Below are positions 34,410-43,816 of a stretch of 64,000 nucleotides of DNA, in pieces (within the stretch, counting starts at the first letter, position 1; every line of letters starts with the position of its first letter). Origin of the DNA: Burkholderia vietnamiensis LMG 10929 (GTDB lineage Bacteria; Pseudomonadota; Gammaproteobacteria; Burkholderiales; Burkholderiaceae); contig NZ_CP009631.1 in NCBI RefSeq assembly GCF_000959445.1, positions 682,001 to 746,000 on the forward strand. Reading direction: 5' to 3'. A model generated the notes under the pieces. That model made no database searches, was not told the origin of the DNA, and saw nothing but the letters and a program-made list of their open reading frames with translations. The position numbers and the translations under genes are program-made.

Positions 34410-36376
34410 TGCTGCGTCGGGACGGTATCGCCCCCCTGCTCGGTCGTTTCTGCTGCGGCGCCGTTACGGCGGCCGAGGCCACGGCGCTTCAGGTGCACCA
34501 TCAGCAGCGAGATCGCGGCCGGCGTCACACCCGAGATACGCGAGGCCTGGCCGATCGTTTCGGGGCGGAACTCGTTGAGCTTCTGACTCACCTCGAACGA
34601 CAAACCGCGAACCTCACGGTAGTCGATACCATCCGGCAGGCGGGTATTCTCGTTCGCATCATTGCGCTCGATCTCGTTGGCCTGGCGCTCGATATAACCC
34701 TGATACTTGATACCGATCTCGACCTGCTCCTTGATCTGACCCAGCAGCACCGGCTCATCGGCCAGCGGCTCCACGGGGCCACATTCACCGCCCTTCAGCC
34801 CACATACGCCGTCGTAGCTGATACCAGGCCGCCGCAGCAGTTCGGCCAGGCTGTATTCGTGGTCGATCGGCTTGCCGAGCAGCGCGGTCGCCTCTTCCGG
34901 CGGCAGCGTCTTCGGCGTCACCCAAGTCGACTTCAAGCGTTCGGTTTCACGTGAAACAGCGTCGCGCTTCCGGCTGAACGCGTCCCAGCGCACGTCGTCG
35001 ACGAGGCCCAGCTCGCGACCAATCTCGGTCAACCGCATATCCGCATTATCTTCACGCAGGCTCAGCCGGTATTCGGCGCGGCTCGTGAACATCCGGTAAG
35101 GCTCAGCCACGCCGCGCGTGACGAGGTCGTCGACCAGCACGCCAAGGTACGCCTGATCCCGACGCGGGCACCATGCGTCCTTTTCCTGCACGTAACGGCC
35201 GGCATTCAGGCCAGCGAGCAGGCCCTGCGCCGCCGCCTCTTCATAGCCGGTCGTACCGTTGATCTGGCCCGCAAAGAACAGCCCGTTGATCGCCTTCGTT
35301 TCCAGCGACGCCTTCAGCGCACGTGGGTCGAAATAGTCGTACTCGATCGCGTAGCCGGGGCGCAGGATGTGCGCGTTCTCGAGGCCGCGCATCGAGTGCA
35401 CGAGTTCGAGTTGCACGTCGAACGGCAGGCTCGTCGAAATGCCGTTGGGATAGAACTCGTTGGTCGTCAGCCCTTCCGGTTCCAGGAAGATCTGGTGCGA
35501 CTCCTTCGACGCAAACCTGTGAATCTTGTCCTCGATCGACGGGCAGTAACGCGGGCCGACGCCTTCGATCACGCCCGTATACATCGGCGATCGGTCGAGC
35601 CCACCGCGAATGATGTCGTGCGTGCGCTCGTTCGTATGCGTGACCCAGCATGGCAGCTGCTGCGGATGCTGCTCTGCGCGGCCGAGGAACGAGAACACCG
35701 GGATCGGATCGAGGTCGCCCGGCTGCTCGTCGAGCTTCGAAAAGTCGATCGAGCGGCCATCGATACGCGGGGGGGTGCCGGTCTTCAGGCGGCCCTGGGG
35801 CAGCTTCAATTCCTTCAGGCGGGCCGACAGCGAGACGGCTGCCGGATCGCCCGCACGGCCGCCGGTGTAGTTGTTCAAGCCGACATGGATCTTGCCGTCG
35901 AGGAACGTGCCCGCCGTCAGCACGACAGCGCGCGCCCGGAAACGGATGCCGATTTGCGTGACCGCACCGACCACCCGGTCGCCCTCGACCATCAAATCGT
36001 CGACGGCCTGCTGGAACAGCCACAAGTTCGGCTGATTCTCGAGCCGATGGCGGATCGCAGCCTTGTAAAGGATGCGGTCGGCCTGTGCACGCGTTGCGCG
36101 TACGGCCGGACCCTTCGACGAATTGAGGATCCGGAACTGAATACCGCTCTCGTCGGTCGCGGCGGCCATCGCACCGCCGAGCGCATCGACTTCCTTCACG
36201 AGATGGCCCTTGCCGATGCCGCCGATCGACGGATTGCAGCTCATCTGGCCGAGCGTTTCGATGTTATGGGTCAGCAGCAGCGTCTTCGCACCCATGCGGG
36301 CCGATGCCAACGCGGCCTCCGTGCCGGCGTGCCCGCCGCCGACGACGATGACGTCAAATTCTGTGGGAAAAAGCAT
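34406..36376 (-). CDS. mnmG: tRNA uridine-5-carboxymethylaminomethyl modification enzyme MnmG (GidA)
   Basis: A 656-residue FAD enzyme that acts with MnmE to modify wobble U34 of several tRNAs. The dinucleotide site [21 protein letters not shown] is at the N-terminus, followed by [23 protein letters not shown] and [32 protein letters not shown] and the C-terminal helical domain with YEGYIERQ-like sequence ([14 protein letters not shown]) are intact. A perfect parS site is embedded in the coding sequence near codon 475. First gene of the operon mnmG-rsmG-parA-parB. Confidence 0.97.
   Translation of the reverse strand: MLFPTEFDVIVVGGGHAGTEAALASARMGAKTLLLTHNIETLGQMSCNPSIGGIGKGHLVKEVDALGGAMAAATDESGIQFRILNSSKGPAVRATRAQADRILYKAAIRHRLENQPNLWLFQQAVDDLMVEGDRVVGAVTQIGIRFRARAVVLTAGTFLDGKIHVGLNNYTGGRAGDPAAVSLSARLKELKLPQGRLKTGTPPRIDGRSIDFSKLDEQPGDLDPIPVFSFLGRAEQHPQQLPCWVTHTNERTHDIIRGGLDRSPMYTGVIEGVGPRYCPSIEDKIHRFASKESHQIFLEPEGLTTNEFYPNGISTSLPFDVQLELVHSMRGLENAHILRPGYAIEYDYFDPRALKASLETKAINGLFFAGQINGTTGYEEAAAQGLLAGLNAGRYVQEKDAWCPRRDQAYLGVLVDDLVTRGVAEPYRMFTSRAEYRLSLREDNADMRLTEIGRELGLVDDVRWDAFSRKRDAVSRETERLKSTWVTPKTLPPEEATALLGKPIDHEYSLAELLRRPGISYDGVCGLKGGECGPVEPLADEPVLLGQIKEQVEIGIKYQGYIERQANEIERNDANENTRLPDGIDYREVRGLSFEVSQKLNEFRPETIGQASRISGVTPAAISLLMVHLKRRGLGRRNGAAAETTEQGGDTVPTQQ
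34944..34957. other. parS centromere site within mnmG
   Basis: GTTTCACGTGAAAC, identical to the core of the near-universal bacterial parS. Bound by ParB, whose gene is 2 kb away. The site uses codons for Val-Ser-Arg-Glu-Thr in MnmG, so the protein sequence tolerates it. Confidence 0.92.
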
Positions 36377-36432
36377 GGTGGATTCCGTACGCAGGACAGC
36401 GCACGAACCTATCAGAGAAATGTATGGGCCGA

Positions 36433-36438
36433 ATTATA
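36433..36438 (-). promoter_or_regulatory. -10 box of the mnmG-rsmG-parAB promoter
   Basis: TATAAT on the minus strand, 57 bases upstream of the mnmG start. The sequence 16-18 bases further upstream is not a good -35 box, so the promoter may need an activator or be of modest strength. Confidence 0.45.
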
Positions 36439-36775
36439 GCGGGTTCGCTTTTACGCCGAAGACCGTCCGAATGGTAGGGTGCGTTCATTTGACGGTTTTT
36501 TCGACCGCTGTGGCGTGCAGTGATGCTCAAAGGAGCCATCGCGGCCGTTGGTCGGGCGGAAATACGTGAATTTCTGTGAAGCCTCGTTAGCTTGCGGTGG
36601 CGCTCACAGCACTTGCACTCGGCCCGCAACAAGTTATCCCCCTGTGCCGCCTGGCGCGTCGCCATAGCTCCGCCCTCAGTGGCGACGCAGAGTGACGCTT
36701 GCCGGTCACGCCACAGTATTTCTATAAGACCGGCAGACTCTTATCCCCACCCGCTTCCGTTCCCCGGTCCGCCCA

Positions 36776-36809
36776 ACAAAAACGGCGTGTTTCACGTGAA
36801 ACACGCCGT
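36776..36809 (-). terminator. parS site embedded in the terminator of the first liv operon
   Basis: A perfect 28-base palindrome (36782-36809) has TGTTTCACGTGAAACA (36788-36803), the full 16-base parS, at its centre. Read on the minus strand it is followed directly by five T, so it has the form of an intrinsic terminator 38 bases beyond the livF stop at 36847. Both roles follow from the sequence; use in the cell is inferred. Confidence 0.85.
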
Positions 36810-36846
36810 CCGTTTCCCGGTTCCGCCTCCACTGCCCAAGCAGGCG

Positions 36847-37602
36847 TCACGCCGATTTCTTGGCTAACCCGAGGTAAGTCTCGATCACCTGCGGATTCTG
36901 TGCCAACTCGGCCGCCGGGCCTTCCAGCGCAAACTCGCCAGTCTCGAGCACATAGCCGTAGTCCGAAATCTGCAGTGCAGCGCGCGCATTTTGCTCGATG
37001 AGCAACGTCGCGACGCCCGTACCGCGCAGCGCGCTGATGATGTGGAAAATCTCCTTCACGATCAGCGGCGCCAGCCCGAGGCTGGGCTCATCGAGCATGA
37101 GCAAGTCGGGCTTGCCCATCAGCGCGCGTCCGACCGCCAGCATCTGCCGCTCACCGCCCGACAACGTACCGGCAGCCTGCCTGCGTCGCTCCCTGAGCCG
37201 CGGAAACAGCGCGAAGACATGATCGAGCTGATCGAGAAAGTTCGCCTCGCCTGCCTGCTTGCGGCGGTAGGCGCCCAGCACGAGGTTATCCTCGACCGTC
37301 ATCGTGCTGAACAGCTCGCGCTTTTCCGGCACGAGGCACATGCCATGCGCGACGCGTTGCTCGATCGGCAACGCGCCGACGTCGCGGCCGCGATACAAGA
37401 CCTGGCCAGACGCATGCCCCGTCACCGGCAACGCGCCCATGATCGCGTTCAGCAGCGTCGACTTGCCTGCACCGTTCGGCCCGATCACGCTGACGATCTG
37501 GCCCGCGCCGACCTTGATCGCCGCGCCGTACAACGCCTCGACCTTGCCGTACCGCACGGCCAGCCCACGTACCTCGAGAATCGGCATCGTCGTGTCCGCC
37601 AT
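36847..37602 (-). CDS. livF: Branched-chain-type ABC transporter ATP-binding protein LivF
   Basis: A 251-residue cytosolic ATPase of the hydrophobic amino-acid transporter (HAAT) family. Walker [17 protein letters not shown], signature [16 protein letters not shown], Walker [15 protein letters not shown] and the switch His region are intact. Its ATG at 37602 overlaps the stop of the LivM-LivG gene by one base (TGATG) with GGTGGAG upstream. Last gene of an operon that ends at the parS/terminator. Confidence 0.93.
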   Translation of the reverse strand: MADTTMPILEVRGLAVRYGKVEALYGAAIKVGAGQIVSVIGPNGAGKSTLLNAIMGALPVTGHASGQVLYRGRDVGALPIEQRVAHGMCLVPEKRELFSTMTVEDNLVLGAYRRKQAGEANFLDQLDHVFALFPRLRERRRQAAGTLSGGERQMLAVGRALMGKPDLLMLDEPSLGLAPLIVKEIFHIISALRGTGVATLLIEQNARAALQISDYGYVLETGEFALEGPAAELAQNPQVIETYLGLAKKSA

Positions 37603-39386
37603 CACTCCACCCCGCCCAGATACGCCTCGAGCACCGCCGGATCCTGCTGCACGTCCTGCGGCAGCCCTTCCGCGATCCTCGTGCCGAATTCCATCACGAC
37701 CAGCCGGTCCGTCAGGTTCATCACGAAATCCATGTCATGTTCGACGAGCAACACGCTCATCCCCTCGCCCTTCAGGCGCCGCAACAGCTCGGCGAGCTGC
37801 TGCTTCTCCTGATAGCGCAACCCGGCGGCCGGCTCATCGAGCAGCAGCAGCGTCGGATCGCAGCACAGCGCGCGGGCGATTTCGAGTATCCGTTGCTGGC
37901 CCAGCGCGAGGCTGCCGGCTTCGTCGTACATGTGCTTTTCGAGCCCGACACGGCGAATCTGCTGCGCCGCCTCGGCCAGCAGCTGCGCTTCCTCGTGCGC
38001 ATTGAGCCGCGCGATGCTGCGCCACACGCCGGTGTGACCGCGCAGGTGTGCGCCGATCGCGACGTTCTCGAGCACCGTCATCGTCGGAAGCAACTTCACG
38101 TGCTGGAAGGTCCGGCCGATCCCACGGCGCACGATCTGCCGCGACGTGAGCCCGTCGATCCGCTCGCCACGGAACGTGATCGCGCCGCCGGTCGGCTTGA
38201 GCACGCCCGTCACCAGATTGAACGTGGTCGACTTGCCGGCGCCGTTCGGGCCGATCAGCCCGATGATCTGCCCCGCTTTCACGTCGAAGCTCACGTCGTT
38301 CACGGCCACCAGCCCGCCGAATTGCTTGCGCGCGCGATCGACCACGAGCAGCGGCTCGCCCGCGACCGGCTTCGCCCGCTGCGGCAACGGATCGGCGTAC
38401 TCGGGCGCATGGGCGCGCGGCCCGCGCGGAAACAGCTTCGCGACGAACGGCCATACGCCCTGGCGCGCGTACTGCAGCAGAACGACCATCAGCACGCCGA
38501 ACACGATGATCTCGAAGTTGCCCTCCGAGCCGAGCAGCTTGGGCAGCAGCGTCTGCAGGTAGTCCTGCAGCACGGTGAGGATCGCGGCGCCGAGCACCGC
38601 GCCCCACACGTGCGACACCCCGCCGACCACGGCCATGAACAGGAATTCGATCCCGTGGTTCAGGCCGAACGGCGTCGGGTTCACCGCACGCTGAAGATGC
38701 GCGTAAAGAAAGCCCGATACCGCAGCGAGCACCGCCGCATAGACGAAGATCACCACGCGCATCCAGGCGGTGTTCACGCCCATCGCCTCGGCCATCACGC
38801 CGCCGCCGCGCAGCGCGCGAATCGCGCGGCCCGGCCGGCTATTGAGCAGGTTCTGCACCGACACGATCGCGGCGAGCACGACGGCCCAGATCACGAAGTA
38901 CAGGCTGCGGCCGCTTTCGAGTGCGACGCCGAACAGGTTCAGCGCCGGAATCCCGCTGATCCCGTCGTACTTGCCGAGCAGTTCGAGGTTGCCGAACAGG
39001 TAGAACAGCGCGAGGCCCCATGCGATCGTACCGAGCGGCAGGAAGTGCCCGGACAGCCGCATCGTGACCGCGCCGAGCAGCAGCGCGACCAGCGCCGTCA
39101 GCACGACGCCGACGACCAGCGCGAGCCACGGCGACACGCCGTAGCGCGTGGTCAGAAGCGCGGTTGCATACGCGCCGATGCCGACGAACGCGGCCTGGCC
39201 GAAGCTCGTCATCCCGCCGACGCCGGTCAGCAGCACGAGGCCGATCGCGACGATCGCGTAGAGGCCGATGTAGTTGAGCAGCGTGATCCAGTATTCGGGC
39301 ACCTGCAGCGCGCCGGGCAGCACCGGCAGCGCGAACAGCACCACGAGAAACACCCAGAAGGCCTTGTTGCGTACCATCGTCGTCAT
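37602..39386 (-). CDS. Fused LivM permease - LivG ATPase of a branched-chain-type ABC transporter
   Basis: One uninterrupted 594-residue protein. Residues 1 to about 330 form a LivM-type permease ([34 protein letters not shown], several membrane helices, [16 protein letters not shown]). After a charged Pro-rich linker (about 330-355) comes a complete LivG ATPase: Walker [13 protein letters not shown] near 382, signature [16 protein letters not shown], Walker [12 protein letters not shown] and a C-terminal EAYLGG. The reading frame is clean, so this is a true fusion and not two genes joined by error. The ATG at 39386 follows GAGGAGTGACGCG and begins six bases past the end of livH's stop region. 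Such LivMG fusions are known but uncommon. Confidence 0.9.
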   Translation of the reverse strand: MTTMVRNKAFWVFLVVLFALPVLPGALQVPEYWITLLNYIGLYAIVAIGLVLLTGVGGMTSFGQAAFVGIGAYATALLTTRYGVSPWLALVVGVVLTALVALLLGAVTMRLSGHFLPLGTIAWGLALFYLFGNLELLGKYDGISGIPALNLFGVALESGRSLYFVIWAVVLAAIVSVQNLLNSRPGRAIRALRGGGVMAEAMGVNTAWMRVVIFVYAAVLAAVSGFLYAHLQRAVNPTPFGLNHGIEFLFMAVVGGVSHVWGAVLGAAILTVLQDYLQTLLPKLLGSEGNFEIIVFGVLMVVLLQYARQGVWPFVAKLFPRGPRAHAPEYADPLPQRAKPVAGEPLLVVDRARKQFGGLVAVNDVSFDVKAGQIIGLIGPNGAGKSTTFNLVTGVLKPTGGAITFRGERIDGLTSRQIVRRGIGRTFQHVKLLPTMTVLENVAIGAHLRGHTGVWRSIARLNAHEEAQLLAEAAQQIRRVGLEKHMYDEAGSLALGQQRILEIARALCCDPTLLLLDEPAAGLRYQEKQQLAELLRRLKGEGMSVLLVEHDMDFVMNLTDRLVVMEFGTRIAEGLPQDVQQDPAVLEAYLGGVE

Positions 39387-39390
39387 CGCG

Positions 39391-40446
39391 TCACTCCTCT
39401 TCATCTTCCGCATGCGGCGTCGCGAAACTGCGCCACAGCAGCACCGGGATGATCAGCGTGAACACGATCACTTCCTTGTACGCGCTCGCCCAGAACGACG
39501 AATACGACTCGAGCACGCCGACGAGCAGCGAGCCGGCCGCCGCGAGCGGATAACTGACGAGACCGCCGATGATCGCGCCGACGAAACCCTTCAGCCCGAT
39601 CAGGAAGCCGGAGTCGTAGTAGACGGTCGTCAGCGGGCCGACCAGAATGCCGGACAGCACGCCGAGCCCAGCTGCCAGCGTGAACGCCAGCCGCCCGGCC
39701 TCGGTCGTGCCGATGCCGACGAGCCGCGCGCCGAGCCGGTTCACCGACGTCGCGCGCAGCGCCTTGCCGGCGATCGTGCGGCCGAAGTACACGTAGAGCG
39801 CGCCGATCAGCACCAGCGCGGTCGCGACCACGACGATGCTCTGCACCGACACCGTCATGCCGCCCAGGGCGAGTGACGCATCGGTGAATCCGTTGGTGCG
39901 CGAGCCTTCCGCGCCGAACATGACGAGCCCCAGCCCGACCATCGCGAAATGGACGGCAACCGACACGATCAGCAGCAGCAGCGTCGTGCCTTCGGCGATC
40001 GGCTGATACACGAGCCGATAGACGAACGGCCCCATCGGCACGACGATCGCCAGCGTCAGCGCGATCTGCGCGAGCATCGGCAGCGGCTGCGCGGCGAAGT
40101 TGCGCGTGAGCGCGAACATGGCGAGCGGCAGCAGCACGTAGCGGCTGCCGAGCGTCGCGAGCGTCCGGCCGAGCTGATGACGGCGTTCGCGATGGCGGAT
40201 CAGGCCGCCCGCTTCGAGCAGAAAGCACGCGATGCCCATCACCAACAGGAGCCAGCAGGTGGCCGGAAATTTCTGCGCCTGCAGCGCCGCGAGCGTCAGC
40301 GCACCGTAGGCGACGAATTCGCCCTGGGGAATGAAGATCACTCGCGTGACGGAAAACACCAGCACGAGCGCCAGCGACAGCAATGCATAAATGGCGCCGG
40401 TCGTGATGCCGTCTTGCGCGAGGATCGCCGCAATCGAGAGATCCAT
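39391..40446 (-). CDS. livH: Branched-chain-type ABC transporter permease LivH
   Basis: A 351-residue inner-membrane permease from the ATG at 40446 ([20 protein letters not shown]). The LivH hallmark [31 protein letters not shown] is at the N-terminus and [29 protein letters not shown] near the end. The C-terminus is acidic. It is preceded by the binding-protein gene with a hairpin in between, and followed at once by the LivM-LivG fusion. Confidence 0.9.
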   Translation of the reverse strand: MDLSIAAILAQDGITTGAIYALLSLALVLVFSVTRVIFIPQGEFVAYGALTLAALQAQKFPATCWLLLVMGIACFLLEAGGLIRHRERRHQLGRTLATLGSRYVLLPLAMFALTRNFAAQPLPMLAQIALTLAIVVPMGPFVYRLVYQPIAEGTTLLLLIVSVAVHFAMVGLGLVMFGAEGSRTNGFTDASLALGGMTVSVQSIVVVATALVLIGALYVYFGRTIAGKALRATSVNRLGARLVGIGTTEAGRLAFTLAAGLGVLSGILVGPLTTVYYDSGFLIGLKGFVGAIIGGLVSYPLAAAGSLLVGVLESYSSFWASAYKEVIVFTLIIPVLLWRSFATPHAEDEEE

Positions 40447-40561
40447 ACGTTTCGTGTATCGAGAATGCTGCGAAGAATCGGTGACGGGACAACGCCCCGC
40501 AAGCGGAAACGGCATGGCGGGAACGCGGCGCGCCGTTCCGCGGTGTTCCGGAAAACATGCA

Positions 40562-40592
40562 GCGGGCCCGGTGCCGTTCCCACCGGGCCCGC
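40562..40592 (-). terminator. Hairpin between binding-protein gene and livH (attenuator or mRNA stabiliser)
   Basis: GCGGGCCCGGTG (40562-40573) and CACCGGGCCCGC (40581-40592) form a perfect 12-base stem with a 7-base loop, 17 bases beyond the stop of the binding-protein gene and 115 bases before livH. There is no good T run, so it more likely protects the upstream message or terminates only partly. Confidence 0.7.
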
Positions 40593-40608
40593 CAGTTTCA
40601 CGTGATGC

Positions 40609-41766
40609 TTACTCGGCCTGCAGCTTCCACTTGCCGTCGACGATCTGCACCATCACACGCGCACGCGTGTCGAAGCCGTTGTGATCGGTCGGCGTCATGT
40701 TGATCACGCCGTGCGACACCGGCAGATCCTTCACGCTCTCGAGCGACGCGCGCAGCGCCTCGCGGAACGCTTCGGTGCCCGGCTGCCCCTTCTTCAGCGC
40801 CTCCGGAATCGCGCGCTGCAGCAGCAGCCCTGCGTCCCATGCGTGGCCGCCGAAGGTCGACAGCGAACCCGCGCCGTAGGCCTTCTCGTACGCCGCCTTG
40901 TAGCCGAGGGCCGGCTTCTTCACCGGGTTCGAGTCGGGCAGCTGGTCGGTCACGAGCACGGGGCCGGCCGGCAGGATCTCGCCTTCGCAATCCTTGCCGC
41001 ACACGCGCAGGAAGTCGTTGTTCGCGACGCCATGCGTCTGGTACACCTTGCCCTTGTAGCCGCGCTCCTTCAGCGTCTTGGCCGGCAGCGCGGCCGGCGT
41101 GCCGGAGCCGGCGATCAGCACCGCGTCCGGCGTCGAGCCCATCAGCTTCAGCACCTGCCCCATCACCGACGCATCGGTGCGGTTGTAGCGCTCGTTCGAC
41201 ACGACCTTCAGCCCGTTCTTCGCCGCGGCGGCGTTGAAGGTGTTGTACCAGCTGTCGCCGTATGCATCGGCGAAGCCGATGAAGCCGACGGTCTTCACGC
41301 CGTGCTTCGCCATGTAGTCGGCGATCGCGTCGGCCATCAGCTGATCGTTCTGCGGCACCTTGAACATCCATGCGCGCTTCGCATCCATCGGCGCGATGAT
41401 CTGTGCGCTCGCGGCCAGCGAGATCGTCGGCGTCTTGCCCTGCGACACCGGATCGAGCATCGCGAGCGAGTTCGGCGTGACGGACGAACCGATGATCGCG
41501 TCGACGTGATCCTCGTCGATCAGCTTGCGCACGTTCTGCACGGCGCGGCTCGTGTCGGACGCGTCGTCGAGCACGATGTACTGGACGCTCTTGCCCCCGA
41601 TCTCCTTCGGCAGCAGCGCGATCGTGTTCTTTTCCGGGATCCCGAGCGATGCGGCCGGCCCGGTGGCCGACAGCGTCACGCCGATCTTCACCTGGGCGGA
41701 CGCCGTCGCCGCCACGCACACGAGGCCAGCCGCAAGCAGAGCCTCCATCCATCGATTCATTTTCAT
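40609..41766 (-). CDS. Branched-chain-type ABC transporter substrate-binding protein
   Basis: A 385-residue periplasmic protein with a type I binding fold. The signal peptide runs to about residue 24 (ATASAQ) and is followed by VKIGVTLSATGPAASLGIPEKN. Further features are IGSSVTPNSLAM, the hinge segment ADAYGDSWYNTF, and a disulfide-like pair in RVCGKDCEGE. GGAGACAACGTAA precedes the ATG. First gene of the operon; its partners are livH, livMG and livF. The ligand is not certain: HAAT systems carry branched-chain or aromatic amino acids, urea or aromatic acids. Confidence 0.9.
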   Translation of the reverse strand: MKMNRWMEALLAAGLVCVAATASAQVKIGVTLSATGPAASLGIPEKNTIALLPKEIGGKSVQYIVLDDASDTSRAVQNVRKLIDEDHVDAIIGSSVTPNSLAMLDPVSQGKTPTISLAASAQIIAPMDAKRAWMFKVPQNDQLMADAIADYMAKHGVKTVGFIGFADAYGDSWYNTFNAAAAKNGLKVVSNERYNRTDASVMGQVLKLMGSTPDAVLIAGSGTPAALPAKTLKERGYKGKVYQTHGVANNDFLRVCGKDCEGEILPAGPVLVTDQLPDSNPVKKPALGYKAAYEKAYGAGSLSTFGGHAWDAGLLLQRAIPEALKKGQPGTEAFREALRASLESVKDLPVSHGVINMTPTDHNGFDTRARVMVQIVDGKWKLQAE

Positions 41767-42540
41767 TTACGTTGTCTCCAAACGCTGCTCGAAAAATCCG
41801 CGGGTCGCTCTGGCGGCTCCCGGTCCTCAAACAATTTAATAATTTAACTATCCCGCTGTGCCGCGCCTACGCTCGTTTTCCCGCGAGGCATCGTCGCGCA
41901 CAGCAGAACGGCCATTCGACCGCAACGATGCGCGACGGCGATGTCGTCGAAATGAAGCAAGCGAAAAACAGAAGCGGCGAAGCGGCCGCGATGCACGCGC
42001 AACGACGGCGGCAACGCGCCCGGTGCGGCGCCGTCGCCAGGGGCGAACAAAGGCCGCAATCGGCCGCTCATGCGACGGTGAACGAGGCATCGGATCTGGC
42101 GAGCACCGCGCCAACCTGCGCGTTGCCGGCGCTTCCCGCGGCAACGGACGTCGCACTCGCCCGGCGGCGCCCGCAAGCCGCAAGAAGCCCGCGCCGCCCT
42201 GCTCCCGAACGGCCGCCCTCGACCGTACGCGATACCGCGATCCAACGTCCTGCGCGTCTCATCCAACCGTACTCCCTGTTCTGCGTTGCGCTCGTAGGAG
42301 AACTGCCGACCGATTTTCCCGACCGCTCGGTCGGCGAAAGCCGAGTGTAACGGACGCCTTTCATGCACGCTAACCGGGTAAGCCCGAACCGCGCGCAGGC
42401 GCGCGCGTGCCGTCGACGGCTCGACAGGACGATCGAAGAAAAATACGGGGCGGGATGAACGGTGCGATGCGAACGCGCGAAATGGCGCGCATTGAGGGCG
42501 ATGCGCGCCATGCACCATCGATGCAAATTCGCGCACGCAA
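41767..42540. other. Long intergenic region upstream of the first liv operon
   Basis: About 770 bases with open frames in several phases but no coding character. Contents: the promoter region of the liv operon near 41800 (an AT-rich stretch around 41830-41850), a palindrome CCGACCG-CT-CGGTCGG at 42319-42334, and an inverted repeat ATGGCGCGCAT-N8-ATGCGCGCCAT at 42482-42511. Their function is unknown. Confidence 0.5.
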
Positions 42541-42580
42541 ATGAAAAAGCGCTGTTGGATTCCGTCCAACAGCGCTTTGG
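42541..42580 (-). terminator. Strong intrinsic terminator
   Basis: Read on the minus strand: AAAGCGCTGTTGGA, loop CGGAA, TCCAACAGCGCTTT with five T at the end. The 14-base stem is perfect. It lies 259 bases beyond the livM stop, so it either ends the second liv operon with a long 3' tail or ends a separate small RNA. Confidence 0.92.
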
Positions 42581-42715
42581 GGTCCGGGCACTTTGTGCCT
42601 CGATTGTCTCCTCGTTCTCCACCTGCAAATTCGTTTCGCGGTGCATCAGAACTGAAACGAAGATTAAAGGACCTTTCACCCTGCGACAACTTAGCATTTA
42701 CCCCTATGGTGCATC
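42541..42715 (-). ncRNA. Candidate structured small RNA or structured 3' UTR of the second liv operon
   Basis: The stretch upstream of the terminator is non-coding and has nested dyads: TTCGTTTC (42630-42637) with GAAACGAA (42654-42661), and GGCAC-TTT-GTGCC (42587-42599). GGTCC (42581-42585) could also pair with GGACC (42669-42673). This gives a chain of stem-loops ending in an intrinsic terminator, the form of many small RNAs. The 5' end and a promoter are not determined, and it may equally be processed from the liv message. Confidence 0.4.
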
Positions 42716-42838
42716 GCCGCACGAAAATGGGGCAGCAATCTGGCCGTGCGGCGCGGCCCGGGCGAGCGCAAAACGCCTCTGCGCAAGGCGCCGGATGGTG
42801 CTTCGCATCAACGCCGCCGCGCACCGAATGCAACGCGA

Positions 42839-43816
42839 TCAGGACGGCCGCAGCGTCTTCACGCGCGCGACCATCTCGCCGACGATGCCGCGCCGGAACG
42901 CAAGCACGCATGCGATGAAGATCAGCCCGGTGACGATCGTCGCCGATTCGCCCAGCGAGTGGAACCAGCCGACGCCCGTGAGCGATGCGAGCCACTCGCC
43001 GATGTCGCCGAGCCGGTCTTCGAGCGCGACGATCAGCGCCGCGCCGAGCAGCGGCCCGAACAGCGTGCCCATCCCGCCGACGAGCGTCATCAGCACGACG
43101 AGGCCCGACATCGTCCAGTAAGCGTCGGACAGCGTCTCGAAGCCGAGCACCAGCACCTTCAACGCGCCGGCCAGCCCGGCGAGCCCGGCCGACAGGATGA
43201 ACGCGAGCAGCTTGAAGCGGTCGGTGTCGTAGCCGAGCGAGATCGCGCGCGGCTCGTTCTCCTTGATCGCGACGAGCACCTGGCCGAACGGCGAATGCAC
43301 GACCCGCACGATGAACGCACACGCGGCGACGATCACCGCGAGCACGACGTAGTACAGCGTGACGTCGTTCGACAGGTCGAGCACGCCGAACAGGTGGCCG
43401 CGCGGCACGCCCTGCAGCCCGTCCTCGCCGTGCGTGAACGGCGCCTGCAGGTAGATGAAGTAGACCATCTGCGCGAACGCGAGCGTGATCATCGCGAAAT
43501 AGATGCCCTGCCGCCGGATTGCGAACAGGCCGACGACGAGCCCCAGCAGCGTGGCCGCCACCGTGCCGGCGAGCACGCCGAGCTCCGGCGTGAAGCCGAG
43601 CGTCTGGATCGTGTAGCCGGTCGCGTAGCCGGCGCTCGCGAGGAACATCGCATGGCCGAACGACAGCAGCCCCGTATAGCCGATCAGCAGGTTGAACGCG
43701 GCCGCGAACAGCGCGAACGTGAGCACCTTCATCACGAACACCGGATACGCGCCGATGAACGGCGCCGCCAGCAGCGCGGCGAGCAACGCGCCGTAGAGCA
43801 CTTTTCTCTGCATCAT
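42839..43816 (-). CDS. livM: Branched-chain-type ABC transporter permease LivM
   Basis: A 325-residue inner-membrane permease. LivM hallmarks are FNLLIGYTGLLSFGHAMFLASAGYA, an ample set of membrane helices, IKENEPRAISLGYD and TLVGGMGTLFGPLLGAALI. The first ATG (43816) overlaps the livH stop as ATGA; the next codon is also ATG and is better spaced from AAGGA. Last gene of the second liv operon. Confidence 0.92.
   Translation of the reverse strand: MMQRKVLYGALLAALLAAPFIGAYPVFVMKVLTFALFAAAFNLLIGYTGLLSFGHAMFLASAGYATGYTIQTLGFTPELGVLAGTVAATLLGLVVGLFAIRRQGIYFAMITLAFAQMVYFIYLQAPFTHGEDGLQGVPRGHLFGVLDLSNDVTLYYVVLAVIVAACAFIVRVVHSPFGQVLVAIKENEPRAISLGYDTDRFKLLAFILSAGLAGLAGALKVLVLGFETLSDAYWTMSGLVVLMTLVGGMGTLFGPLLGAALIVALEDRLGDIGEWLASLTGVGWFHSLGESATIVTGLIFIACVLAFRRGIVGEMVARVKTLRPS

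Larger units (their letters stand above)
36377..36846. other. Intergenic region upstream of mnmG
   Basis: This 470-base gap contains the mnmG promoter side (a perfect -10 TATAAT read on the minus strand at 36433-36438, with no good -35) and a combined parS/terminator near its right end. Two degenerate DnaA-like sequences, TTATCCCCC near 36634 and TTATCCCCA near 36741, are seen. No coding frame is convincing. Confidence 0.55.

Noticed and set aside
36377..36781. oriC immediately upstream of mnmG, as in E. coli
   Set aside because: Only degenerate boxes (TTATCCCCC, TTATCCCCA) are present and the region is not notably AT-rich.
37602..39386. LivM-LivG junction as a sequencing frameshift
   Set aside because: Both domains share one frame with a plausible linker, and no internal ribosome site or start stands out at the junction.
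42546..42578. Inverted repeat as an insertion-sequence end
   Set aside because: The arms are separated by only five bases and followed by T, as in a terminator; no transposase fragment or target duplication is seen.
42068..42697. A 209-codon open frame on the minus strand between the liv operons
   Set aside because: No family resemblance, a codon pattern rich in Arg and Ser, no ribosome site, and it runs through the strong terminator at 42541-42580 region structures.
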